Assembly (NCBI GenBank): GCA_009733575.1
Contig: ML769901.1
Coordinates: 1-36,532 of the forward strand
From: Gymnopus androsaceus JB14
Lineage: Eukaryota > Basidiomycota > Agaricomycetes > Agaricales > Omphalotaceae
Reading direction: 5' to 3'
Length of the DNA: 36,532 nt
Shown piece by piece: positions 19,300-29,605 of the stretch. Each line of letters begins with the position of its first letter. The first letter of the stretch is position 1. A model generated the notes under the pieces. The model did not search any database, was not told where the DNA came from, and was given only the letters and a program-made list of their open reading frames with translations. Both the position numbers and the translations under genes were made by a program.

Positions 19300-20059
19300 C
19301 AAGGGGGTTCAAATTTTTTTTTAAATGACCGGATGTCAATTTTTTTGCCGGGTCTGGACCTTGGACTAACTAACTACGTAATCATTCCCACGCCTATATG
19401 TGGTATATCCTGATAAGATAATCTTGCCTCTCAGCCTCTAACTTCAGCTTGAGCTGTTACATGCGTTGCAGGTCCATGTTTTGGTGTAGTAGTTCACCAA
19501 AACACAATACATATGGTACTAGATGAGTGTGAAATCATAACGGTCAATATCTGTTGAGTGGTAAATAGATAAGAGTACCCAAACTGTCTCGAAACCTTTC
19601 CTCCCACATGCAATAACGGTGCGCTGCTCTGATTTCTCCGTTTCTGTGATGGGGACATCACACAGGCACCTAGAAAGGTCAAACTCTACCCTTAGTCACT
19701 TTCTGGAAGGGCGTCGAGATGTTTCCGAATCTTCAATATGGTTTGAGGGTCCACTGTCGACATCCATTTCAGTGTAGTAATCTGATCACTGGCCATTGGT
19801 GATACTTAGAACACTTCAAGAACACTTTCAGATCGTCGTTAGCATTGAAAAGGTAAAATTTTATTCTTAAACCTAAATTACAAGTTCTGAAGAGCCTAAA
19901 CCTTTGCGAAGCTTGCGCGAAGCCTTTGCAAATTCGAAGATAATCCAAATAGGCCAAAATTCGGCCTGTGCGGGGGGGCATCAAAATTTTTTTTCCCAGC
20001 CTGACGGCTGGACTAACTAACCTAGGCCCGGTCGGGCGCTAAATTCTTGAACCCCCTGG
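19300..20059. mobile_element. hAT-type non-autonomous element, 760 bp
   Basis: Left end CAAGGGGGTTCAA and right end complement CCAGGGGGTTCAA. The flanks are CTTGGGAA (19292-19299) and TTTGGGAA (20060-20067), an 8-bp duplication with one mismatch. C-A-start TIRs and an 8-bp duplication are hAT hallmarks. It encloses a decayed coding fragment (see 19390-19790) and has no transposase. Confidence 0.65.
19390..19790 (-). pseudogene. Unidentified coding fragment inside the hAT-type element
   Basis: On the minus strand, WMSTVDPQTILKIRKHLDAL ends three codons before TGA near 19690. Further on, SPSQKRRNQSSAP and a possible coiled-coil piece (MDLQRM, stop, QLKLKLEAERQDYLI) follow near 19640-19400. The pieces look like exons of one host gene captured by the element, but no family is recognised. 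Confidence 0.35.
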
Positions 20060-20067
20060 TTTGGGAA

Positions 20068-20860
20068 TGCCTAATGTTTTTGTAATCTTCTTTTGATGTT
20101 ATAATTTTTAGCAACCATTTTCCCAGTTGTGGATGAAAAATTTGATCTGATGAAAATATGGGCTCATTATGGGCCCAAAAATCCAGGATGGTTAAGCAGC
20201 AATAGGATTTCCAAACAGAATTTTCTGGAAATGAACTAAGAACGAGGGCCTGAAACCTGAAGTTCAATGGCTTGAACTCTGAAAAATTGGAAAACACACA
20301 AAAACACTTTGAATGTTGGTTTATATCTTAATACATATGATTGATGTATCCAGAATCTCAGTAAATGGAGAGAATTAACTGAGTTGGGTGTAGTGTCTGC
20401 CCTAGATGGGATTACAAGAGTGGGTCTAGAAATGAAACCTTTTTGTATTTGCTCATACTCTTAGTAATTTTACTCATTTGGTAGGATAACCATAAATGAT
20501 TGGTGTGATCTATTGCAGCAAAATTCTTTGTGGGTTGACAAAGGGGTGAGTTTAGCTTGGTTTTAAGCCCCTGAGTCAGGGTTGTGTTTTCCCCTATAAT
20601 CCAACTCGAGCTTTCGTCAGATTCTTTGTAGTGGGATTTTTCTAAGGCATTAGTGAAGACCACTTTCGTTATATAAATGAAAGCTGTATAAGTGTTCAGT
20701 GATAAAGAGCCTTTTCAGAAACTTTCAAGATAGATATTTCAGATTAAATGTACCTTTGACACGAAACCTGTTCAGAGTTTACTTTGTGATCATTTGGTGT
20801 GCTGAATAATCCCTTAATAAATGATGTTTACATCCATTTAAATAAATTGCACCATATAAA
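20068..20860. other. Intergenic, no supported gene
   Basis: AT-rich. Minus-strand frames of 91 and 83 codons (20022-20297 and 20412-20663) have no motifs, no splice structure and low-complexity composition. I see nothing further in it. Confidence 0.5.
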
Positions 20861-22871
20861 CTAATAAGATGTAGCCCTGCCTATCCCGGTCCAGTTCATC
20901 CGCCATTCATCCACGGCATCTCTGGCATCATAGTCAAACTGTGCCAAATAAGTCGACCATACTTGTACGAGCATCTCATCGTCAGCACCATCCATATCAA
21001 GTGTCAGTCTAAGGCCGTTGTTCCTCCCTTCGCGATAAGGGCCCGGGGTACACCAAGAATAAGTGCATCATGCATACATGCCAGTTCCATCTTTCTAGTA
21101 CGCGTGTGGCGAATGGTTTGATAGCCATCAAGGAGAAGTGGAACATGAGATCTGGCTGATTCTCTTTCTGAAAACAATCTTCCAAGGGTAAAGGCATCTT
21201 CAAACTTGGAACTGTATAGAGTGATCTGATCAAATTTAGTTTGAAGAGTAAAACTTACTGCTGCAGCTCTAATGATAAAAATCAGCTGAAGCAAAGAGAT
21301 TTTGTCGATTTTACTTACGTGTTGTAGGTACCGTGAATCTTAAAAATTAAATCAAGGTAAGCATAGACTTTCAAAATACTTAGAATCACTGACATGTACT
21401 GCATGTGCTGCATCTCCAATCAAAACTACTTCGTTATCCCTTGAAATATAGCGGGGTAAATCATACACAGTTTGTATGCTCCAATGGCTTTTCGAGGCCA
21501 GCTGAAAGATCCTTTTCAGCCTATAATATGTCAATAGACATCCAAGTCAGTCACTACTGATTTACCTTGGATCATACTCATTTAAATGTTTGAATACATT
21601 CTCAATTGGGGCTCCTGTCAGCCATTCCATATCCTTATCATCCATTCCTGGAGGACCTGCATATGCCAAGTCAAGAACATAGAGATCACGCCCATACTAC
21701 CAGCAGTAGATATATCAGTAGTAAGTATGCTTGGTAATAATATCAAGCATTGCTCACCGGGGCCCCCATAAGAACAGTCCCATTTCCCATCCAAAACATC
21801 CACTTTATGTACGGTCAATAGCAATTGGTGCATCAATCTGAGAAGAAATTTACGAACATGCTCAGACCTTGTTAATTGTAAAAGATCAGGGTCTTGCTCC
21901 ATTATGGAAATAGGAATAGATACTGTTGCCCTGTCAGCGTCAAGGTGTAAATACATCTACGCCAGGATTTGAATTCAACATGGACTCAACCCTGTAAGTT
22001 CTTTCATTGGCAACATATCAGAGCTGTCTTCTAGTGGATGATATTCTAACTCTTCATCCTCTTCAACTAGTAGCCCATTACGCGCAACACTTTTTTTGCC
22101 ATCGGCACCTATCACCTATAACATTTTGAGCAAGCTAAGGATCATCTGTAGAAAGGTTTTCACAATGTCGCCAGAGATGCGCTCCCCTCCTTTGAATATT
22201 ACTATGGGATTGATGTCTTTCCCAAGACATATTTCTTCGACTTCAAGGCTCCAGCAGATCTGGACATCAGCATCCATACACAGGGTTAGAAGATGCTTGT
22301 GAAGGTCTCTATGCTATAGCAATCAGAGTGGTAAATATAAATGAGATAAGAATCGTGGACAACACTTGCCGGAATAAAGTAGAAGTCACATCCAAGATCA
22401 TTCATCATGTCTTCTGTAAACTCCATTTTTCCAACCAACTCGGAGGTTTTGTCTTTGCCTTCATAAGAGTACAAATTTACATCAATACATTGATACCAGT
22501 CATATTACCTGATTTTGAGTGCTCACATTGGAAGAAGTGAAGCCTTGTCCATAGGCAGATCAGCACACTGCAAAAGGAATGTATTGTTTGCATACCCCGC
22601 ACACTTCATTGCCTTTTCATTCAATAGCTTTTGCGCACCAGGAAGGTCCTGAAATAAGCGAGTCATATTTGGTGGACATCGTAGCCCACCATGCCACTTC
22701 ATGTGCATTAGCTCCAGCATATTAGCTCAAAAATTCACTCACTCGATCAGCCTCTTGAGACGATTTCTCCACCATGATGACTTTGTGGCCGGCCTTATTC
22801 AGCAGATATGCAGTTGTTAGACCTGCAATACCTGCACCAATAACTATGAATTTGAGGGGTTCCCCAACCAT
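20861..22871 (-). pseudogene. FAD-dependent monooxygenase (salicylate hydroxylase-like), frameshifted
   Basis: The start ATG at 22869-22871 gives MVGEPLKFIV followed by the dinucleotide-binding fold GAGIAGLTTAYLLNKAGH and VEK. Further exons give PPNMTRLF (22660), VIGADGKKSVARN (22100), VVLIGDAAHA (21425; the GD motif that binds the FAD ribityl chain) and EDAFTLGRLFS (21195). The C-terminus ends at TAG 20861-20863. At least eight short introns are needed, and the one near 22500 lacks a clean acceptor. Near 21055-21058 (GGGG on the plus strand) the frame slips by one base: upstream reads to VPRA, downstream reads GRNNGLRLTLDMDGADDE. Family members hydroxylate aromatic or polyketide substrates with NADPH and O2. 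A sequencing error in the homopolymer is possible, so the gene might be functional. Confidence 0.8.
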
Positions 22872-23741
22872 TAGGGTGTACGAATATAGATGAGGGGATG
22901 AAAGCTTATGAAGAATGATTATCACAATCATTTTTAAACCAGTAGAAAATATCAGTGAGAAATTTACTCCCGAGAATTTCAATGGCTATGCAAACTTCAT
23001 GCGGTGTGCACGTAACACTTCCGCACAGAGACAATCCAAACAAGGCGAGTCCATCTGACGGTATCATTCCAGTAGGAAGGCACTACTTTTCTAATCTATT
23101 ACTCCGACCTTATCGTGTTATTTGTACAGTATTGACATATCAAGTTAATCAGTTGTGAGGTCTATGTTATTACTCAACAATTTGTTCGTCGCATAGTTCG
23201 TTCAAAGCTGTTTTCCGGTGATGGTTTATAAGTACACTTAGGGCAGATAGCGTTTCTGCTTTCCTTTCCAACCGCATGACACAAGCCTAATAGCCATAAT
23301 GAGCGCATTATGGGCGGAACAGCTGGCACAAGCTAGATTGGCAGTGTTGAAGCCTGGCCCACCATCCAGAAATCCAGGAAAATATCCGTAAGAAGTCTCT
23401 AGTATTCAACAAACATCGTAAAAAACCGTCTTTTAGTTGACCATTGTTAACTATGGGTAGCTCAATTGTCCGTAAACTCTTCATGGAGCATAAATAAGCC
23501 TAGAAGCGCCCTCGAAGAGCCCTGAAGCGTTGTTGCCATGCTCGGCCCACCAGAAATTCGGGAAATCTATGAGAGTATGAGTGTATAGGCTCCACACTTC
23601 CATATCAAAAAATTACAATTTAATCACATTTCCTCCGTAGTATGGAGTTGTATGGAACCTTGAAATGATAATTTATTTTGAACTGGCTCACTGCTGACAC
23701 TTGGTGGAGCCCTCACGGCTTGAAATGACTCTGACCTACTA
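22872..23741. other. Intergenic, upstream of the monooxygenase
   Basis: Promoter-side sequence of the monooxygenase with no clear TATA box. A CATAATG-AGCG-CATTATG hairpin lies near 23295. Two roughly 40-bp direct copies around GGCCCACC…CCAGAAATCC occur near 23360 and 23545. No gene seen. Confidence 0.45.
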
Positions 23742-24005
23742 CTAATACTCCGAAGTTTCAACACTGTTCACATGCAACGTATGCGAAGAGGCACGGCCCG
23801 CAGCAGAAGCACAGAAGCTGGCGCTTGCCTTTAGTCTTTCTGAGGCTTGACTTCGAATGACAGCATGCCGAAGCCGAGCCACATGCCGTACACAGCTTGG
23901 GGGCTTGGCAATGGATGGCGTGACTTGATGCCGTGAAGCTAATCTAGGGACTAGCATGGTCACCCCGGGAGCTTCCCGGGGGCGGATTTCAATCCACCCT
24001 GGCAA
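23742..24005. repeat. GC-rich island, probable repeat fragment
   Basis: Noticeably richer in G and C than its surroundings. It includes a hairpin CCCGGGA-GCT-TCCCGGG at 23964-23980 and a GGGCGGATTTCAATCCACCC near-palindrome just after it. The minus strand is open for 87 codons but low-complexity (Arg, Ala, Ser), with no motif. The abrupt change in composition suggests inserted DNA. Confidence 0.4.
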
Positions 24006-24183
24006 TGTTTACGGTTATGTAAATACAGTACACCTCAGTGATAATATTTGTTACAAAATGTTCATTGAAGATTCATAGTATATATTCCATAAATATCACC
24101 AAAAAAAGGCTTGGGATAGTTTAACTGGTATCTCTGAGGCAGAAAGATACAATATCTAATCTTGATATAACATATATGGTGCG

Positions 24184-24276
24184 TGGGAGTGCTTACGTAG
24201 TTAGTTTGTCCGACCAAAAGGCTCGTTCCGAAAAGTTCAACCTGCGGTCAACTTTTTGAAAGTTTGCAGCCCCTTG
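24184..24276 (-). repeat. Second copy of a hAT-type element end
   Basis: On the minus strand the ~93 bp from CAAGGGGCTGCAAA to CTAACTACGTAAGCACTCCC matches the left end of the element at 19300 (CAAGGGGGTTCAAA … CTAACTACGTAATCATTCCC). No opposite end with a matching duplication (AACTATGT) was found, so it looks truncated. Confidence 0.6.
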
Positions 24277-24290
24277 AACTATGTCCTTAT

Positions 24291-24500
24291 TTAGTGTTTA
24301 TCCAAGTATTACTCACAATTTAAATTGTTTTCTTTTCTTTAATTCTTAGGAACTTTTCAGGAATTTACTTAAGAATTACTCAGGCATTAAATATTTACTT
24401 ACTTAGTATTTAGCTAAGTGTATTACTTACAATTTAGAATATTTTTCTTTCCCTTAATCCTTAGGAACTTCCTAAGAATTTACTTGAGAATTACTCAAGT
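24291..24500 (+). repeat. ~112-bp degenerate tandem duplication
   Basis: TTAGTGTTTATCCAAG…TTACTTAAGAATTACTCAGG at 24291 and TTAGTATTTAGCTAAG…TTACTTGAGAATTACTCAAG at 24403 are diverged copies, AT-rich and non-coding. Confidence 0.65.
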
Positions 24501-27500
24501 AAAAACCACTTTCTTGAGAAAAGCTGCCCTGGTAGTTGTGAAGTTGACCTGGCGCTGTCCACCTGAGAAGTTGCGTTCAACATCAACTGATGATGCTAAC
24601 CGAATACCCTGAGTGTAGGAACAAATGGCCAATAAAGTTGGAGTACTCACCAGCTGCAGAGAGAAAATCTGAACCAATGCGATAGAGTCTTGGCCAGGTA
24701 TTCTTTTTTGAGTCCCAGTACTTCATAACTCCGCCACATGCATTAAGTTCCTCTTTGGAAATGATAGGTGCTCGTAGATAGGCTAGTATCTCGTCAGGCA
24801 TTACTTAGTGGTGTCGCTTGGTGAGTATTTGTATGTTGGCCAGTAGTGTATGAAGACCAGTCTTCCTCTTCGGGCTCATCCTGTTCAGTTGATTTTAGTA
24901 TGAAAACATGAAAGATACTTAATGGTAGAGAACTTGTACCAAATTTGTTGGGGCTGGGGCTACAGATGTAGAGGAGGAAGCAGTCTGAAGGTGTGCATAA
25001 TATTCAATCCAACACTTGAGAACATGTTCGGTTACTTTGGCAATTTCCTCCTGCTCCATCCGCGGTTACCGAACCATTTGAGTTTCTTTTTGGGAGACAT
25101 TACTAAAGCCACATGAGAATAAATGCTTGATTGAGCAATCAAGACTCACCAATTGCAATTGTGTACACCTCACAATTGCCAAAGAGTTTAAAATATTTCT
25201 CCGCTACAAGAATTCCGAAGTGTGCGGCAACACGGATAATGGGTGAAATTGGATTCCCTTTTGGACTCAATGCACTGTCACGCACGGATTTCAAACTTCA
25301 AATAGTATCCTCCAGTAATTCAACCGATTCATGGACCAGCGGTGTCTCTTTCTTTGAAAATGCAAGAGTAGCGGCGAGAAAAATCTCAAGGAATTTTCAT
25401 TATCATTGAGCAAATACGGCAAATGAAGTACAGTATTTAACCACTCCTTTGTACACCAAATCCGTATCTTGCTCACTGCGCATACACTACCAAGATTGGT
25501 ACTCTAACGAGTTTCCCATTCAAAAGCTGGGTATCAGAAGGGGTAAATCCCAAAATTGCATTCAAATTGGTGGAGAAATGGATGTGCTGTGGCAGGATTG
25601 TTCTCGGATATGCAAAAATGGTAAAAATCACTCCTTTGTATACCTAGTTCTGCATGCGGTTCTGGCATCTTTTGAGATGCGCTCTGTGCCTAAAATAATG
25701 TTTTTATAGTGCATCTATCTGAATGACACCTATCCTGGGCCCCAAGACCTCTGTAATATCACATATGACACTCAATGAACACTTTCCCTATTCTCATCAA
25801 AACTATAAAATTTGAATTTCTCCTCACATATTGGTGTCAAGTACCAACATATGGATATCTACATGATCATAAAGCTTATCTGCATCTACTGACAACAAAA
25901 TTATACCATGAAAAATGCTTGATTGCATGATATCTGATTTTCTTTTTTGGCTTCCTATAAAAATTATACCAATCTATCTACCCTGAGAGGGCATACACGA
26001 ATATATAGATAGTTGAGCATGTTGGACCTTGATACATCACATATCTTAAATTTGAATACCATTTGTACTTACCCAGATGCATCCTGGCCTCGGAAAATGT
26101 CACTGTACAAAGGAGTGATCATGTACAAAGGAGTGGTAAAATACTGTAAACTACCTTGAGCAAGTTGCGCAGCTCAATTGACAGAGACCACTGATTCTTG
26201 GTGAGACGATATGCACTCAGCTTGTGTTTTGTTTGACCAGTAAGTGCCTCTACCGGATGGCGCAGAGTGATGTGGTCATCAAGACAGGCATATTCCGAAT
26301 TCCAGCGGCTAGCAACTCTATGGGAAAGCGCTGTCCTGTTGGTATTAAGGTCTGGTGTAGAAGTTACCAGACGCTCAAACTTGGGTTTGAGTATAGAGCT
26401 TGAGTCATGTACCCACCTTGCGAGTCCCAAAACCTGATATATAAATATTACTGTTGAAACAGGAATGAGTTGTTTGCTCGACCAGCCTTCAGTATTATCC
26501 CTTCAGCACACTTTTGGGCGGCAATAGTAACTTGAACACCCTTCACAGCCATCTGTGCAATAGCCCGAGCTCTAACTGACTTGAAAATACTTGTATGATG
26601 AATAACCTGCGCAGTTGATAATGCTGAGTGTTCTTCCTCTTCATCGGCGATGGCAGGACCATTGAGCTCCTCCTCTTCCATATTACCATCCTCCAAATCC
26701 TTGTCTAGATCAGGGTTGAAATTGGTGGAGTCCGTGATCTTTGGGCGTTTTGTTGCCTTGGTGAAGTGTGCAAGAATAGCCTACCGAGCTTAAGTATAGT
26801 ATACCAAGTCAAATAGGAGCCGAGCATAACTCACTTTAGCAATGAGATTGAGAATATGAAGGATACATCTGATTCTCCATAGATTACCAAGGAAAGAAGG
26901 CAGTATACATGCAAGTTCAGTGGTGGTGGTATCATTATTGGACGCATTATCCATACTCATACACATCAGCTAATAAAAATTGAGCGTAAAAGTGCAAACA
27001 TAAAATTTAAACATACAAGGTGTGCAATTGCATATTGCACTAAACATGTATGGATTGCCTTGGCAAGTTTCAGGCCCTTGTGCTCAGAAGTAATTCTATA
27101 GAGCGGTTAACTTTACAGGAATCCAAAAAATGTCACTGACTACTTACTCAATAAACTCCGACGTTGCTTTATGAAGGATGCCGCTGTCAAACCATTGAAT
27201 AACTATTCCAAGTTCTGAGGTTCCGAGTGGACTAGACCACCCATCTTGCATAAGGTGAAAGGGAAGATTCTGATTCTGAGATTTACACTCAAATCATGCT
27301 CAGAGATAGTAGTAAAAACAGCTCACCAAAAGATATCTTCAAAGCTGAAGCGACCCATTCTCGTATAAAAGCTTTGTGCCGTGTAAAAGTGTTGATGCGG
27401 AAGGGATTGTGGTTGCAGGCCAAAGCATTTCAACTTCTACCTGATACCAATAATCATTGACGCAATGAAAAGCTCGAAAGCTCGATGCACATCGGAGTAC

Positions 27501-28155
27501 AAGAGCGGCGCGATGAGCTGCAGGTGAGTAACGTAGCTGAAGTGGACCGCCTGTACTTTCAGAGACTATTCCACGCTCCTTATCGCATACATGAGCCTTA
27601 TTGAGCAGTGTATGTGTGCCATGACTAGTCTTCATCCATTCTTGCTCACTAGAAGAATGAGACAGATGACCGTGCCAACATGTAAATATGAAGGTCATAG
27701 TATGCACTCTTGGATCACGTTTGAGCAAGAGTGTGTAATGGTCATATGCCGGGAATTTCCATTTCTCTATTGCTGCGTCTATTTCAATGAAGATCCGTCA
27801 GTACAAGGATATAGATCATTAAAAAAATTTGTACCTATGATCTGCTGGTCTGTATAATTCCATGCCTCAAAGTCAGACATGCCCTTTATACCTGGAGCCT
27901 TGCTGGAGTCTTGTGTTTGCGACTTTGCTTTGGACCATCAAATGTTACAGGTGCTGGGCTCGGGGTGGATGGTGCTGTAGAAACTGGAGGATGATTTTTA
28001 TGTTCCAATCTCCGCTGCAGAGGAGTTGCGGGATCAAAAAAAGATGCATTAACTCCATTAGCATGCAAAGAGTAAGGAGTGGAAGAATATAGAGATGGCA
28101 AAGATTGAGAGTGGTTGAAATGTCGGGTGTCTGGGGTGAGCGGTTGGTAGCTCAT
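24495..28155 (-). pseudogene. hAT-family transposase, multi-exon, decayed
   Basis: Minus-strand exons follow the order of hAT transposases. N-terminal Ser/Pro region from ATG 28155; a BED-like Cys/His segment (TFIFTC … AHVC, 27690-27590); catalytic-core pieces MQDGWSSP (27240) and SMDNASNNDT (26950), each with a catalytic Asp; LGNLWRIRCILHILN (26880); an acidic linker; VASRWNSEYACLDDHI (26300); TLAFSKKETPLVHESVELL (25350); GNPISPIIRVAAHFG (25230); and the dimerisation region KYWDSKKNTWPRLYRIGSDF with ASSVDVERNFSGG (24600), where the Glu is conserved. Decay: TGA at 25298-25300, a TAA before MPDEI near 24800, truncation just after QVNF, and a 716-bp insertion (25431-26146). Confidence 0.88.
25431..26146. 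mobile_element. Tc1/mariner-like element inserted in the hAT gene
   Basis: Inverted ends CAGTATTTAACCACTCC (25431) and GGAGTGGTAAAATACTG (to 26146), continuing into TTTGTACA, are flanked by TA on both sides (25429-25430, 26147-26148). CAGT-type ends with a TA duplication are typical of Tc1/mariner and pogo elements. Two extra copies of the CACTCCTTTGTA motif occur inside (near 25638 and 26104). The minus strand of 25460-25650 is open and coding-like, but no DDE/D motif is visible, so it is short and non-autonomous. It splits the hAT coding sequence between its RWNSEY and SKKETP exons. Confidence 0.65.
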
Positions 28156-28159
28156 CCGT

Positions 28160-28700
28160 TATCGAAGTAACTGAACAGATCCTTACCTTTTTGCATGATC
28201 TCCCTTTTATACGCCAAATAGAGCATGACCCCGCTTTGAACCCTCATCCGAACATCCACTTCCTCAATGACTTCTGTACAAGGGGTATTCAAAAAAAATA
28301 AGCACTGACATGACCTTGGGGGGGGGGGGGGGGTCTGAGGATTCCTTATGGCCAAAATTTTTTTCATACTATTGAGGCACTGAGGGGCATTTTTGGTCAA
28401 TTCAACTACTGAAATAAGGCTATAAAAACTATTTAAAGCACCCAACATCTCAAATCTCCCTGAAAAACAGAAATCCTCCGAAGTGTGGGAAAATTTTACT
28501 ATATATAGGCAGTGGAAGGGGGGGGGGGGGCTTCATGAATCCTTATGACCCAAAAACAAGGCCATGTTGGGACTTAGTGGGTTGAACACCCCTTGCTTCT
28601 GTACCAAAACCCTTGAAATTTCTTCAACCACATTTCCCGGATTTCCAAGCATTACATGAGAGGCGGCCTGATTCAGAAAACAAGGTAAACCTCTTCAAAT
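28160..28700 (+). pseudogene. Unidentified coding fragment interrupted by a MITE
   Basis: The plus strand reads without stops from VTEQILTFLHDL (28167) to IHFLNDFC (28274), enters the MITE, and resumes after it in the right phase (TKTLEISSTTFPGFPS, 28604-28655). TGA codons then follow at about 28657 and 28669. Protein-like composition and continuity across the MITE argue that this was coding DNA. The family is not recognised, and it need not belong to the Rpn1 fragment that follows. Confidence 0.4.
28279..28595. mobile_element. 317-bp hAT-type MITE with perfect 8-bp duplication
   Basis: Ends CAAGGGGTATTCAA and complement CAAGGGGTGTTCAA, with inverted similarity over about 45 bp, flanked by perfect CTTCTGTA copies (28271-28278 and 28596-28603). 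Each half carries a long G run, G16 (28318-28333) and G13 (28518-28530), followed by similar TTCCTTATGGCC / ATCCTTATGACC. TIR start and duplication length match the hAT superfamily, and the neighbouring hAT transposase is a candidate relative of its mobiliser. Confidence 0.82.
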
Positions 28701-28735
28701 TTAGTCCAAGCCATTGTCTAATGCTTCTATAGAGC

Positions 28736-29215
28736 CATTTCACGGACATTCTCTCTGTCCTCGCCATGACGTCTCTCAGCTTCTCTCAGGCCAGCCAACT
28801 CTCCTCTTGTTGATCCATGGAACTTGGGTCATGAATACATTCATCATCTTGCGGCTGAGCTTGGTGAAGAAATTTTCAAGTATTGAGAGGTACAAGAGGA
28901 TGGTTGACTCGGAAACTCCCAAAGTCAAGCTCCCTGGAACAATGGAGGATCTTCGCTCACTTGCAAAAGGATGTTCCTCTTTCCTACTCAACCACAATGC
29001 AGAGCCCAATGCTGTTAATCTTTTGCAAGGATTGGAGATGATAGACGATATCATCAAGTTGGTGGATGAGAACACATTCGATAGGGCGTTTCAGTATGTG
29101 ACATGTTGTGTCAACTTTCTACCTCCCCAGATGATATTACCTTTCTTCAAACGGTCCACGTCCACAAGATCCACACCCAGTTTCAAATTGTCCTGCAATT
29201 TATCAGTTGGCAACT
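28736..29215 (+). pseudogene. Fragment of 26S proteasome subunit Rpn1, three frameshifts
   Basis: Pieces in successive frames read FTDILSVLAMT (28739), then WNLGHEYIHHLAAELGEE (28818), then HNAEPNAVNLLQGLEMID (28990) with VDENTFDRAFQYVTCCVNFL (29061), then DDITFLQTVH (29129). Together these follow an N-terminal part of Rpn1/PSMD2, the proteasome base scaffold. Frame changes occur between about 28780 and 28812, near 28885, and near 29127. The rest of the protein, with its repeat toroid, is absent. A functional Rpn1 must be elsewhere because the subunit is essential, so this is a dispersed copy or captured fragment. Confidence 0.75.
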
Positions 29216-29600
29216 GAGTATCAAAGACAATTGCACTCAGCTAAACAGATGATTTAAACAAAACTCTACATTCAACAAACATATCAACAAGCTTATCTAC
29301 AAGTTAAACAACTTGATTTAAACAAAACTCTACATTCAACAAACATATCAACAAGCTTATCTACAAGTTAAACAACTGAGTATCAAAGACAATCGCACTC
29401 AGCTAAACAAATGATTTAAACAAAACTCTATCTCAAACAAGCAATCGCTAAACAACCTGGCTGCAATAGTCAGTTAAACAAATCATTAAACAAAACCTTT
29501 AAACAAAGTGACTCACTGGAAACTTTGAGCAACAATCAAACAATGACCTAAACATATCGTTAAACAGACTATTCAACAATTGACAATTTTGTACAATATC
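29214..29600 (+). repeat. Nested A/C-rich tandem repeats
   Basis: CTGAGTATCAAAGACAAT starts at 29214 and again at 29376 (period 162). Inside, a 64-bp unit GATTTAAACAAAACTCTACA is repeated at 29251 and 29315. The remainder to 29600 is rich in TTAAACAA motifs. The first copy overlaps the end of the Rpn1 fragment. Confidence 0.75.
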
Positions 29601-29605
29601 TCACC

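Noticed and set aside
20022..20663. Two minus-strand ORFs of 91 and 83 codons
   Set aside because: AT-rich, no motifs, no plausible splicing, and the first overlaps the end of the hAT-type element.
25449..25709. 86-codon plus-strand ORF as a mariner transposase
   Set aside because: No DDE/D signature, and the frame overlaps a terminal repeat.
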